From: Planctomycetota bacterium
GTDB lineage: Bacteria > Planctomycetota > PUPC01 > JACPCR01
Direction: 5' to 3'
NCBI GenBank assembly: GCA_016179685.1
Contig: JACPCR010000094.1
Span: 1 to 64,000, forward strand
Length of the DNA stretch: 64,000 nucleotides
How positions within the stretch are numbered: the stretch's first letter is position 1; each line of letters begins with the position of its first letter. The notes under the pieces are model-generated. The model saw only the letters and a list, made by a program, of their open reading frames with translations, had not been told where the DNA came from and ran no database searches. The translations under genes were made by a program, and so were the position numbers. Shown here piece by piece: positions 1-8,760 of this stretch.

Positions 1-253
1 AGAAGGAAAGACACCGGCTTTACCCGTACAAAACGGCCCTCGAGACCGTCAAGTGGCCTCTCGCGGCATAAAAAGATGAGCGGGGGCCGAGTTACACCCC
101 AGGCCGTCACTCCAACTTGGGTTAAGGCCTTCTTCTTAAGTGGTTGTATACAAACGTGTTATCAGTCTATTTCTCAGGAGGGGCTCCCCGAAGAGGCATG
201 CCCAGGGGTCGTTCCGGTGTCCGAGCGAATCTCTGCCGAACTTCGGCTGCCCT
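1..253. other. Left-edge stretch without a recognised gene
   Basis: No convincing coding region is visible here. The ORFs listed over it on the plus strand are extensions of frames running antisense to the M16-like gene. It is downstream of that gene and contains no clear terminator hairpin. An AT-richer patch around 145-165 is the only compositional break. Confidence 0.5.
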
Positions 254-1657
254 TTACTCGTCTCTCTCCTTTCGAATCTCGAACCGCCCGAGCGAGCCGA
301 GGGGTCCCGCCAGGGCTTCCGGGTCCCCGACCACCACGAGGCTGAGGTCCTCGGCGTGGACCGTCTCGCGCAGGACGCGGTTCACCCGTTCCAGGCCGGT
401 GCGGGCGATCCTTTCCCTGGCCTGCGGCGTGTAATCCAGTGGCCGGTCCAGGAAAAGGTCGCCCAGGGCCGCCTCTGCCCAGTGTTTCGGGCTCTCGAAG
501 CCCAGGGGAAACGAGCCGATCAGGGCGGTCTTCGCCTTCGCCAGCTCCTCTTCCCGAAGCCCTCCCTCGGTCGCTTCCTTGAGGACCTGGAGGACGAGCG
601 TGACGGTCTCCCTCGCTTGCTCGTTGCGGGTGAAGGTCTGGACGAGAAACGTGCCGGCGTGGACCGTGGCGCGGTTCGAGCTGAAGATGCCATAGGTCTT
701 GCCTTCCTGGCTGCGGACGGCATTCATGAGGCGGGAGGAGAAATCGCCGGCGCCCAGGATGTGATTGGCCATGCGGAATGCCTCGTGATCGGGCGAGGCG
801 GCGGCGAGACCACGGCCCCCGAAGAGGAGCGTGGCCTGGGTCAGATTCTTCTTGGCGACCAGGCGTCTTCGGGCCGGGTAAACGAAGGAATCGGGCAGCC
901 GCACAGGCGTCGTGCGCGTGCCGGTGCGCCAGTCGCCCAGCCGGGCCTCGAGGGCAGCCAGCATCGCCGTCGGATCGGTGTCCCCGATCATCGCGATCAT
1001 CAAGTTGGCCGCGTGGAAGTGGCGGTCGTAGAAATCGACCAGGTCGTGACGCCGGAGGCCCCGGACGCTGCGATCGGTCGGGAAACGGCCCAGGGGCAGG
1101 TCGGACCCGTAGACCATCGCCTGGAAGTGCCGCATGCCGATAAAGTCTGGGTCCGAATAGCCTGCCCGGATGCCCGCCCGGTGCTGCTGGAGCACCCGGC
1201 GCAGAGCGGCCGGGGGAAAGGTGGGCCGGCGGAGCATCTCGACGAGGAGGTCGAGGGTCCGTTCGCTCTCCCGGCCGAGGACCTGGGCCTCGATCCGGGT
1301 ATTCTCCCCGCCGGCCTCCACGTGGAATTCGCCGCCGATCTGGTCCATCGCAGCGGCCAGGGCCATCGAATCGTGCGCGTCCGTCCCCTCGAGCAGCATG
1401 TCGGCCACGACGGCAGCGAGACCCTCCTTGCCGCGCGGATCGTGCAGGCTGCCGGTCCGAACCAGGAACTCGAAAGAGACCACCGGCTGTTCCCGGTGCG
1501 CGGCGGCGAGGAGAGTCGCTCCGTTGGAAAGGTCCGTTCGGAGGAAATCCGGGACGGCCAGGGGTCGGAATTCGGCCAAGGCAGGGGGAAACCGGAGAAG
1601 GGAGAAAAAGGCGAGCAAAGCCAGGATTACCCGGCCAGGGACGAACGGCACTCCCAT
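254..1657 (-). CDS. M16 (pitrilysin-type) peptidase-like protein, metal motif missing
   Basis: The 467-residue product looks like a one-unit, about 50 kDa M16B peptidase of the mitochondrial-processing-peptidase fold. It has an N-terminal half with an FYDRHFHAANLMIAMIGD-type segment and a C-terminal half with RSQEGKTYGIFS. I chose the ATG at 1657 instead of the longer ORF start at 1726: it begins a clean signal peptide (hydrophobic ILALLAFFSLL, then PPALA), and the longer start would run into a hairpin repeat at 1721-1748. Active M16 enzymes carry HxxEH; here the matching position reads GLAAVVADMLLEGT, so both zinc histidines and the catalytic glutamate are absent. In this family inactive subunits usually pair with an active partner, but none is in the window. 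A secreted or periplasmic location is inferred from the signal peptide. Confidence 0.82.
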   Translation of the reverse strand: MGVPFVPGRVILALLAFFSLLRFPPALAEFRPLAVPDFLRTDLSNGATLLAAAHREQPVVSFEFLVRTGSLHDPRGKEGLAAVVADMLLEGTDAHDSMALAAAMDQIGGEFHVEAGGENTRIEAQVLGRESERTLDLLVEMLRRPTFPPAALRRVLQQHRAGIRAGYSDPDFIGMRHFQAMVYGSDLPLGRFPTDRSVRGLRRHDLVDFYDRHFHAANLMIAMIGDTDPTAMLAALEARLGDWRTGTRTTPVRLPDSFVYPARRRLVAKKNLTQATLLFGGRGLAAASPDHEAFRMANHILGAGDFSSRLMNAVRSQEGKTYGIFSSNRATVHAGTFLVQTFTRNEQARETVTLVLQVLKEATEGGLREEELAKAKTALIGSFPLGFESPKHWAEAALGDLFLDRPLDYTPQARERIARTGLERVNRVLRETVHAEDLSLVVVGDPEALAGPLGSLGRFEIRKERDE

Positions 1658-1720
1658 GGAGCCGCCATTTCTGACAAGCGTTTCGTACAAAGGGGTTGGG
1701 AAATGGCGGCTCGTAACCCT

Positions 1721-1748
1721 GTTCATCAGTGCAGGTGCACTTGCGAAC
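1721..1748. repeat. Hairpin repeat, tip AGTGC-aggt-GCACT (imperfect copy)
   Basis: The conserved tip is complete (1728-1741). The outer stem is mostly lost on the left: only gttc/gaac still pair across a three-base internal loop. The right arm continues as tgcgaactcgtc, the arm sequence shared with the copies at 38478 and 57013. It lies between speA and the M16-like gene, in the untranslated gap if the 1657 start is right. Confidence 0.6.
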
Positions 1749-1771
1749 TCGTCTGCTCTGCGGGCGCTTCG

Positions 1772-3748
1772 CTACCCCGCGAGGTAAGTCTGCGAATTCA
1801 GAAGTCCCTCGTACTGGGCCTGCATCCGTCCCGCGGTCTCGGCATCGATCACTCCGTCCTGCTGAAGGTGGCGGAGCTGGTCGCTGAACTGCTGGCGAAG
1901 GTCTTCGCGTTTGAAGCGGACGTATTCCAGGACCTCGCCGCAGGTGTCGCCCTCGATGATGTTTGGGATGTGCCAGCGGCCCGTCGCGGCATCCACCCAG
2001 ACCGTCACTTCTGTCACCGCTCCGAAAAGATTGTGAAGGTCCCCCATGATGTCCTGGTAGGCGCCGAGAAGGAAGATGCCCAGGTAATAGGGGCCGTGAG
2101 GGACCCCGTTGTTCGCGCCGTCGAAAACCAGGGAATGCAGCTCCAGCTCGCGCTTGTCGGCCCTGGCGTCCACGAACCGGTCGATCTTTCCGTCCGAGTC
2201 GCACGTGATGTCCATCAGCAGCGCCCGCATGTCCGGGCGTTCATTGAGCCGCTGGAGCGGAGCGATGGGGAAGAGCTGGCCGACGGACCAGAAGTCGGGC
2301 AGGGACTGGAAGACACTGAAGTTGCAGGTGTATTTCTTGGAAAGGTAGCGGCGCAAGTGGGAGGTGTCGCGTCGCCGGGCGTGCTCCGCGGCCAGGTGGA
2401 AGTCCACCAGTTCGGCGATGCGGCGGAACAGCCCCTCGCCCCAGGCTCGGTCCCTCAGGCTCAGGTAACCTAGGCTGAACAGGGAGAGCACCTCGTCGCG
2501 CATATTGACCGCGCGGTGGTACAGCTCGCGGAAATTCTTGGGGTTGAGGTTCTCGACGATCCACTTCAGCTCCTTCACCGGCCGCGGCGTCTCACGCGAG
2601 GGCTGAAGGCTGGATAGGTCGACCTCCTCCGGACCCGTTGCGCGCACATCCACGGCCAGGAGCGAATGGTAGGCGCTCACCCCGCGGCCGGACTCGCTGA
2701 CCAGCACCGGGTCCGGAATCCCCTCGGAATCACAGACCTGCCGCACGGTATCCACGATGTCGTTGCAGTATTCCTGGAGCGAGTAATTGGCGCTCGAGTC
2801 GGAAGAGCTGGCCGATCCGTCGTAATCAATGGCCAGCCCGCCTCCGACGTTCAGGAATTTCAGGGTATCAGCGACCTGGTAGACCTTGCAGTATAGCCGG
2901 GCGGCCTCCTGCACCGCCTGCGTGATGCGCTCCACCTGGGTGATCTGCGATCCGATGTGGAAATGGAGCATCTTGAGGAGGTCCAGCGCCCCGCGCTCCT
3001 TCAGCAGGTCCAGCCCTTTCAGGATATCCGAGGTGGACAGCCCGAACTTGCTGGCCTCGCCGCTGGATTCCTCCCATCGGCCCGCGCCCCGGGCATAGAG
3101 CCGGCAACGGAAGCCCACCTCCGGCAAATCCGAGAGGCGGTCCGACATGCTGAGAAGCCGCGGTAACTCATCCACCTGCTCGCAGACGACGATCACCCGT
3201 TTCCCCATCCGCCGGCCCAGACAAGCCATCTCCAGGTAGGTCTGATCCTTGAATCCGTTGCACAGCAGCAGGGCGTTCGGATTGTCATGGATCGCCAGGG
3301 CCGCCGCCAGCTCCGGCTTGCTCCCGACCTCGAAGCCGTAGTTGTAGCGCCGCCCAGCCCGGTGAATCTCCTGGACCACGTTGCGCGTCTGGTTGACCTT
3401 GATCGGGAACACGCCCTGGTAGTGGCCCTGGTAGTTGAATTCCTTGATGGCCCGGGCGAACGACTCGTGAAGCTCTTCGATCCGCCGGGCGAGGAGTTGA
3501 GGAAAACGGAAGATGAGGGGAGTGAGAACCTGCCGTTCCCGCAGGTTGGCCAGAAGCTGGTAGAGGTCCGCCTGCACCCGAGGATCGCCCGTCGGCTGGA
3601 CCACCGCGTGTCCCTCGGGATTGACGCCGAAGAATCCGCGCCCCCAGGTGTCGAACCCGTAGAGCTTCACCGCGTCCATCACCGACCACTCCGACGAGGC
3701 GAGCGGCGGCGTTTCCACCCGGGGACCCACGATGGTTTCGATTGCCAT
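1772..3748 (-). CDS. speA: Biosynthetic arginine decarboxylase
   Basis: The protein decarboxylates L-arginine to agmatine, the first step of the agmatine route to putrescine and spermidine. It has 658 residues, the usual length of the SpeA family, and belongs to the PLP fold-III (alanine-racemase-like) decarboxylases. The PLP lysine lies in FPIKVNQ. The N-terminal YGFDTWGRGFFGVN, the glycine-rich LNVGGGLAIDYDG and the C-terminal LMDITCDSDGKID match the family closely. The ATG at 3748 gives the expected N-terminus. Upstream on the minus strand is an AT-rich patch with TTGACA and TATACT, but they are too close together to be called one promoter. The gene ends in TAG shortly before the M16-like gene, so the two may be cotranscribed. 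Cytoplasmic. Confidence 0.97.
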   Translation of the reverse strand: MAIETIVGPRVETPPLASSEWSVMDAVKLYGFDTWGRGFFGVNPEGHAVVQPTGDPRVQADLYQLLANLRERQVLTPLIFRFPQLLARRIEELHESFARAIKEFNYQGHYQGVFPIKVNQTRNVVQEIHRAGRRYNYGFEVGSKPELAAALAIHDNPNALLLCNGFKDQTYLEMACLGRRMGKRVIVVCEQVDELPRLLSMSDRLSDLPEVGFRCRLYARGAGRWEESSGEASKFGLSTSDILKGLDLLKERGALDLLKMLHFHIGSQITQVERITQAVQEAARLYCKVYQVADTLKFLNVGGGLAIDYDGSASSSDSSANYSLQEYCNDIVDTVRQVCDSEGIPDPVLVSESGRGVSAYHSLLAVDVRATGPEEVDLSSLQPSRETPRPVKELKWIVENLNPKNFRELYHRAVNMRDEVLSLFSLGYLSLRDRAWGEGLFRRIAELVDFHLAAEHARRRDTSHLRRYLSKKYTCNFSVFQSLPDFWSVGQLFPIAPLQRLNERPDMRALLMDITCDSDGKIDRFVDARADKRELELHSLVFDGANNGVPHGPYYLGIFLLGAYQDIMGDLHNLFGAVTEVTVWVDAATGRWHIPNIIEGDTCGEVLEYVRFKREDLRQQFSDQLRHLQQDGVIDAETAGRMQAQYEGLLNSQTYLAG

Positions 3749-4103
3749 GGACCACTTCCCTCAGCCGACGGTAATGTTGGGAACAAACGTGAGCATACAG
3801 TATATCACACCTGTCAAGTCCCCTTTCGGATCGAGAACATCGGTTGCACGGATGTCTCGGCTCCCGCTCGCGAAGAAGACGAAGGAAAATCTTGGAAGAT
3901 GAGTTGGAGAGAAGAGAGTTTACAGAAATACCAATTCTAGGATTTCTTCCGCGAACATCGACAGGAATCCTGGAAAATTTTCTGCGGTGGCGGAGCCCCG
4001 GGCACGGAGGAGCAGGGATATTCGATGGTGACCGGATGGGGATTTCCGAAGCGGCGATTTTCGTTTATCATGGGACTCCGTTCATCGAAAGGGTAACCTC
4101 GGC
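3749..4103. other. Divergent intergenic region between speA and the class IV aminotransferase
   Basis: This 355-base gap separates two divergent genes, so promoters for both are expected. The speA side has an AT-rich segment (3790-3815) containing TTGACA and TATACT on the minus strand with non-standard spacing. On the aminotransferase side a weak TATCAT box lies near 4067. Imperfect inverted segments around ttctaggatt / aatcctgg (3935-3975) could form a hairpin. No gene is seen. Confidence 0.45.
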
Positions 4104-4958
4104 ATGCGGATCAATCTGAACGGAAAAATGCTGTCATCGGACCAGGCCACGATCCCTGTGCTGGATCACGGATTTCTCTTTGGTGACAGCGTGTACGAGG
4201 TGATCCGAACGGCCAACGGGCGGCTCCTCACCGCGCGGGAGCACATCGAGCGCCTCCGGGAGTCCGCAGCGGCCATCCGGCTTCCGCTGCCCCTGACGGA
4301 CGAGCAGTTCCTCAGGGAGCTGGAGCGCACGCATGCCGAGGCGGGACACGCGGAATCCTACCTGCGCCTCGTGGTGACGCGGGGCGTCGGGGAGATCGAG
4401 CTGTTGCCGCGTTCCTGCCGCCAGCCGAACTGGCTCATCATCGCCAAGCCCCTGGCCGCCTGGCCGGAAAGCTGCTACACCGATGGCATCCCGGTCTGCC
4501 TCGCGCACATTCACCGGAATCCGGACAGCGCCCTGAGCCCGCGGATTAAGTCCGGGAACTACCTCAACAACGCCCTCGCGCTCATGGAAGCCGCGGACGT
4601 CGGGGCCGGCGAGGCCATCATGCTCAACCCGGACGGCTGGGTCACCGAGGCGACCACGAGCAACGTCTGGATCGTCCGGGACGGTGCGGCCCTGACGCCG
4701 TCGCTCGATTGCGGGCTGCTTCGGGGCATCACGCGGGGCATCCTTCTGGAGATCGCGCGGGCGCACGGCGTTCCCGCGCGCGAGACGCGAATCAGCGCTG
4801 GCGAGATGCTGGGGGCCGACGAGGTGTTCCTCTCCGGCACGACCCGAGGCGTCATGCCGGTCCGTCAGGTCGACCAGACCCGGATCGGCAGCGGGCGGCC
4901 GGGTCCCGTGACCCGGCGGCTACACGAGCTCCTCGAAGAGCGCCTCCGGGCGAACTAG
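4104..4958 (+). CDS. Class IV aminotransferase (branched-chain / D-amino acid type)
   Basis: A 284-residue PLP fold-IV enzyme. The N-terminal block DHGFLFGDSVYEVIRT is typical of IlvE, Dat and PabC. The PLP lysine is in RIKSGNYLNNALA. The cofactor-contacting segments EATTSNVWIV and LLRGITRGILLE follow, and the C-terminal DEVFLSGTTRGVMPV closes the fold. Length matches IlvE and D-alanine aminotransferases. The family interconverts amino acids and 2-oxo acids. Whether this copy prefers branched-chain L-amino acids or D-amino acids cannot be decided from motifs alone, so no symbol is given. It converges on the SDR gene. Its TAG stop lies at the base of a hairpin repeat. Confidence 0.9.
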   Translation: MRINLNGKMLSSDQATIPVLDHGFLFGDSVYEVIRTANGRLLTAREHIERLRESAAAIRLPLPLTDEQFLRELERTHAEAGHAESYLRLVVTRGVGEIELLPRSCRQPNWLIIAKPLAAWPESCYTDGIPVCLAHIHRNPDSALSPRIKSGNYLNNALALMEAADVGAGEAIMLNPDGWVTEATTSNVWIVRDGAALTPSLDCGLLRGITRGILLEIARAHGVPARETRISAGEMLGADEVFLSGTTRGVMPVRQVDQTRIGSGRPGPVTRRLHELLEERLRAN

Positions 4959-4969
4959 TATTCGAGATT

Positions 4970-4995
4970 GAAACCGCCGGTGCACTGGCGGTCTC
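4970..4995. repeat. Hairpin between two convergent TAG stops
   Basis: The arms gaaaccgcc and ggcggtctc (one mismatch) flank ggtgcact, which keeps the GTGCACT half of the shared tip. It fills the 42-base gap between the aminotransferase stop and the SDR stop. The flank tagtattcgag resembles the outer arm of the perfect copy at 5829. Placement suggests a bidirectional terminator; there is no clear U-tract. Confidence 0.6.
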
Positions 4996-5000
4996 GTCAC

Positions 5001-5774
5001 CTAGCTGGAATCGGCCGATCGGGCCGGCAGCCAGAACCCGCCATCGACCCGGAGGCACGCGGCCGTGATGTACGAGGCGTCCTCCGAGCAGAGAAAGACC
5101 GCCGCCTTCCCCAGCTCCTCGATCGTCCCCAGGCGTCCCCAGGGGAGCTTCTTGCCCAGCTCATAGATTTGCGACTCCGGGACGAACCGCCGTTCTCCAG
5201 GCGTGTCGATCCATCCGGGCTCGATCACGTTCACGCGAATGCGGTGCGGGAGCAGTTCCTCCGCCATGGTATAGCCCATGTGGTTGATGCCGGCCTTGCA
5301 GGCATTGTAGGCGAGGGAGGTCCGGAACGGGATGAAGGCGTGCACGGAGCTGATGATCAGGATCGCTCCGCCCTGCCCGCGCCGGACCATGTCGCGAGCG
5401 CAGGCCTGACTCGTGTGGAAGACGCTCATCAGGCTGACGCCCAGAACCCACTGAAATTCCTCGCCGCTCAACTCGAGGAACGGCTTGCGGACCGTGCTGG
5501 CCGCGTTGTTCACGCAGATATCGATCTTGCCGAAGGCTCGGAGGGTCTCCTGCACCATGTGATCGACCGCCTCGCGTTTCGACACGTCCGCCTGGCAGAC
5601 GATGGCCCGTCGGCCGAGCCCGCGAATCTCCCGGGCCACGGCTTCCGCCTCCGCCTCGTGAGTGTTGTAATTGAGCGTCACGTCGGCCCCTTCCCGGGCC
5701 ATCTCGACGGCGATCCCTCGCCCGATCCCGCGGTTCGATCCGGTGACCAGCGCGACCTTTCCGGCCAGCTTCAT
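5001..5774 (-). CDS. SDR-family NAD(P)-dependent oxidoreductase (FabG-like)
   Basis: A classical short-chain dehydrogenase/reductase of 257 residues. The N-terminal Rossmann motif is TGSNRGIGRG, followed by the structural NNAAS. The catalytic serine lies in ILIISSVHAF and the YxxxK pair in YNACKAG. The ATG at 5774 is chosen because AAAGGAG sits seven bases before it on the minus strand; the ORF track adds 14 upstream residues with no such signal. Length and C-terminus (DGGFWLP) match 3-oxoacyl-ACP-reductase or glucose-dehydrogenase-like SDRs, but the substrate is unknown. The gene is bracketed by two related hairpins: one at its TAG stop (4970) and one upstream of its start (5829). Confidence 0.9.
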   Translation of the reverse strand: MKLAGKVALVTGSNRGIGRGIAVEMAREGADVTLNYNTHEAEAEAVAREIRGLGRRAIVCQADVSKREAVDHMVQETLRAFGKIDICVNNAASTVRKPFLELSGEEFQWVLGVSLMSVFHTSQACARDMVRRGQGGAILIISSVHAFIPFRTSLAYNACKAGINHMGYTMAEELLPHRIRVNVIEPGWIDTPGERRFVPESQIYELGKKLPWGRLGTIEELGKAAVFLCSEDASYITAACLRVDGGFWLPARSADSS

Positions 5775-5828
5775 AACCCGCACTCCTTTCTTGTCATTCC
5801 CTGGGCTTCCTGCCACAATGCATGAGTT

Positions 5829-5876
5829 TAGTATTCAAGCTCGCAAGTGCGGGTGCACTTGCGAGCTTGAATACTA
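5829..5876. repeat. Perfect 22-bp hairpin, tip AAGTGC-gggt-GCACTT
   Basis: Two 22-base arms pair without a mismatch around the loop gggt (5851-5854). The inner part is GCAAGTGCgggtGCACTTGC; the outer part is tagtattcaagctc and its complement. It lies between the divergent SDR and GH116 genes, ending three bases before the AGGAGGT ribosome binding site of the latter. In RNA it would form a very stable stem next to that site. It is the best-preserved member of the dispersed family described in the findings. Confidence 0.95.
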
Positions 5877-5892
5877 GCAGGAGGTGCCTGAA

Positions 5893-8592
5893 ATGAAAGC
5901 CTCGACGCCTTATTCACGAGAGGAACTGTTCGGCCTGGGCCGGAGGCGCACGTTCACCGGCGAGGCCTTGGCGCAGATCGCCTTTCCCCTGGGGGGCATC
6001 GGCACGGGAACCGTCTCCCTGGGCGGCCGCGGCCAGCTCCGGGACTGGGAAATCTTCAACCGGCCCGCCAAGGGGAAGAACCTGCCTATGACGTTCTTCG
6101 CCGTGTGGGCCCAGGCGGACGGCCTGCCCGCGGTCGCCAAGATTCTCGAACGGCGGTTGCTCCCGCCTTTCACGGGTTCCGGCGGACACGACCGCAGCGG
6201 ACTCGGCGGCGTCGCCCGACTCGACGAAGCCGCGTTCCGCGGCGAGTACCCGTTCGCCCGGATCGATTTCCGTGACGCCGACCTTCCCGTTCGCGTGCGC
6301 CTTGAGGCCTTCAATCCCTTCATCCCTCTGCGGGTCGAGGACAGCTCCATCCCGGCAGCGCTCTTCCAGTGGACCTTCGAGAATCGGTCAGGACGGCCCG
6401 TCGCGCTTTCGCTTCTGAGCACGATGCAGAACCCCGTCGGCTGGCAGGACATCGGGGTCGAGACCAAGCCGTTTCCGCCCCGTCTCAACCAGTTCCGCGA
6501 AGAAGAACCGGTCCGGGGCCTGTGGTTCTGGTCGCCCGAGCTGAAGGCGGAGGACCCGAACCAGGGCACGGCTGCGCTGATGACGACGTGGCCCGATGTG
6601 GACGTGCAGACGCGGCTCTACCGCGGGGGCTGGTGGGACAGCGCCCACCTGCTCTGGGACGATTTCGCCGCGGACGGGCGTCTCGAGCACCGGATCGAGT
6701 CCACCTACCGGCAGGGAGAGAAGCCTGCGGGCACGGAGAGGCCCGAGGTCGGCGCCCTCGCCTTAAGAACCACCGTCGCGCCCGGCGGCTCGGTCACACT
6801 GCCCGTCGCCATCGCCTGGCACTTCCCGTTTATCAAGTGCTGGACGGAGAACATCATCGCCCGCACCGCCGTCTCCCGTCAGTTCCGCGATGCTTGGGAC
6901 GCGGGCCGAACTCTTTTCGTCAACCTCGATCGGCTCGAGTCCGGCAGCCGACGGTGGCACGGGGCCCTCTTCAGCAGCACTCTTCCTCCGTTCGTCCTCG
7001 ATGCCGTGAGCAGCCAGGCCTCCATTTTCCGCACCCAGACGTGCTTTCGTCTGGCGGACGGGCAATTTTATGGGTGGGAGGGCTGCAGCGATGATCGGGG
7101 CTGTTGCCACGGCACCTGCACGCACGTCTGGAACTACGAGCAAACGCTGGCCTTTCTCTTCCCGTCGCTCGAGCGCTCGATTCGCCGCAACGAGTTTCTC
7201 AATTCCGTTTCACCCGACGGGCACATGCAATTCCGGTCCTCCGCGCCGGCGAACGTGCGGATGGGCCGATTTCACGCCTGTGGCGATGGTCAGATGGGGG
7301 CGGTCATTCGAGCCTACCGCGATTGGCAACTCAGCGGGGACGACGCGTTCCTCCGGGAAATCTGGCCGAACGTGAAGAAGGCGGTCGAATACGCCTGGAC
7401 CGGCGGCTGGGACGCGGACAGGGACGGGGTGATGGAAGGCTGCCAGCACAACACGTACGACATCGAGTTCTACGGCCCGAACACGATGATGGGCGCGATG
7501 TACCTCGGGGCACTCCGGGCCGCGGAGGAGATGGCCCTGGCCCTGGGGGAGGCGGGAAAGGCGAGGGAGTACCGGACCGTATTCGAGTCGGGCCGCGCCC
7601 GCATGGATGCGGAGTTGTGGAACGGCGAATACTACATCCAGAAGGTCGAGGTGAAGGAAGGCCTCGAGGTGCCCGAGCACTTGCGGGGCCCAGCGGCTTG
7701 CGGAGCGGGTTGCGCCTGTCGAGAAACACCTTCTCCTGCATCCCCTCCGCTGCCGGCCTTCGAGGTCAAGTACCAATACGGGGACGGGTGCCTGAGCGAC
7801 CAGCTTCTGGGCCAGTGGGCGGCGCACGTCGCCGGACTGGGGTATCTCCTGGACCCGGCCCGCGTGCGGCAGGCCGTGCTCCACGTCTTCCGCTACAATT
7901 TTCAGAAGCCCATCGGCAGCTTCAGCAACGTCCAGCGCATCTATGCCCTCAATGACGAGGCCGGCCTCCTCCTCTGCTCGTGGCCGAGGGGCAGCCGCCC
8001 GAAGTTGCCTTTCGTTTACTCGGACGAGGTATGGACCGGCATCGAGTATCAGGTTGCCGCGCACCTCATCTTCGAGGGGCTGGTCGCCGAGGGGCTGGCC
8101 ATCGTCAAGGGCGTACGCGACCGGCACGACGGGCTGCGGCGCAACCCGTGGGACGAGTTCGAGTGCGGCCACCACTACGCCCGGGCGATGTCGAGCTGGA
8201 GCGTCCTGCTCGCCTTATCTGGATTCAGCTTCCAGGCGAGCCGGAAGGCCATCGCTTTCCGGCCGCGGCTCGGGCGAGAGGGCTTCCGCACGTTTTTTTC
8301 GACCGGGCAGGGCTGGGGCACATTCCAGCAGAAGGCCTCGGCCGGGAGGTTTGAAGTCGTCCTCGCGCTGCTCGAAGGCGGCTTGGAGCTGGGCTCGCTG
8401 GCCGTGCTGCCGCCGAAAGGCTTCGCCGCCGACGGCCGCGTTCAGGCGTCCGCGGATCGAGGGCCCGTCCCGGCTGAGGCCTCGGCCTCCGGTGAAGGAT
8501 GGACGATCGTTTTCCCCGCGCCGGTCCGCCTCGCCGCTGGCGAGACCTTGAAGGTCCGGCTCGCCGCATCCGCCGGCCGTGCCCGCCGGTGA
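5893..8592 (+). CDS. GH116 beta-glucosidase / glucosylceramidase-like enzyme
   Basis: An 899-residue protein of the GBA2 (non-lysosomal glucosylceramidase) type, family GH116. It opens with AFPLGGIGTGTVSLGGRGQL and DWEIFNRP, hallmarks of the N-terminal beta-sandwich domain. The C-terminal (alpha/alpha)6 barrel has CTHVWNYEQTLAFLFP, the NTYDIEFYGPNTMM block near residue 520 and SDEVWTGIEY near residue 710; the last two very likely hold the catalytic glutamate and aspartate of the retaining mechanism. I chose the ATG at 5893 because AGGAGGT lies seven bases before it; the ORF track starts three codons earlier at GTG. No signal peptide is seen, so the enzyme is probably cytoplasmic and acts on imported beta-glucosides or beta-xylosides. 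A cysteine-rich insertion (CGAGCACRE) near residue 610 is unusual. Confidence 0.93.
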   Translation: MKASTPYSREELFGLGRRRTFTGEALAQIAFPLGGIGTGTVSLGGRGQLRDWEIFNRPAKGKNLPMTFFAVWAQADGLPAVAKILERRLLPPFTGSGGHDRSGLGGVARLDEAAFRGEYPFARIDFRDADLPVRVRLEAFNPFIPLRVEDSSIPAALFQWTFENRSGRPVALSLLSTMQNPVGWQDIGVETKPFPPRLNQFREEEPVRGLWFWSPELKAEDPNQGTAALMTTWPDVDVQTRLYRGGWWDSAHLLWDDFAADGRLEHRIESTYRQGEKPAGTERPEVGALALRTTVAPGGSVTLPVAIAWHFPFIKCWTENIIARTAVSRQFRDAWDAGRTLFVNLDRLESGSRRWHGALFSSTLPPFVLDAVSSQASIFRTQTCFRLADGQFYGWEGCSDDRGCCHGTCTHVWNYEQTLAFLFPSLERSIRRNEFLNSVSPDGHMQFRSSAPANVRMGRFHACGDGQMGAVIRAYRDWQLSGDDAFLREIWPNVKKAVEYAWTGGWDADRDGVMEGCQHNTYDIEFYGPNTMMGAMYLGALRAAEEMALALGEAGKAREYRTVFESGRARMDAELWNGEYYIQKVEVKEGLEVPEHLRGPAACGAGCACRETPSPASPPLPAFEVKYQYGDGCLSDQLLGQWAAHVAGLGYLLDPARVRQAVLHVFRYNFQKPIGSFSNVQRIYALNDEAGLLLCSWPRGSRPKLPFVYSDEVWTGIEYQVAAHLIFEGLVAEGLAIVKGVRDRHDGLRRNPWDEFECGHHYARAMSSWSVLLALSGFSFQASRKAIAFRPRLGREGFRTFFSTGQGWGTFQQKASAGRFEVVLALLEGGLELGSLAVLPPKGFAADGRVQASADRGPVPAEASASGEGWTIVFPAPVRLAAGETLKVRLAASAGRARR

Positions 8593-8760
8593 GTCGGCAG
8601 GGGGCCCGCGCCGGTCGTCTCGCCGCTTCGGGCATCGAGGCAGAGGAACGGGTCATGATGCGGGTTGGAGAGGCCGAAGAGTCGGCTTCCGGCGGGCATC
8701 GGTGAACTCGTGTAGAAGGCAGCCACAGCCGTGGCGGCCTCTCGGGCCGCCAGACGCCCC

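Noticed and set aside
140-2473. 777-codon plus-strand ORF
   Set aside because: Runs antisense to the M16-like gene and speA, both of which have clear motifs; typical GC-rich shadow.
3785-3820. TTGACA ... TATACT as speA promoter
   Set aside because: The boxes are only seven bases apart on the minus strand, so they cannot be one sigma-70 promoter.
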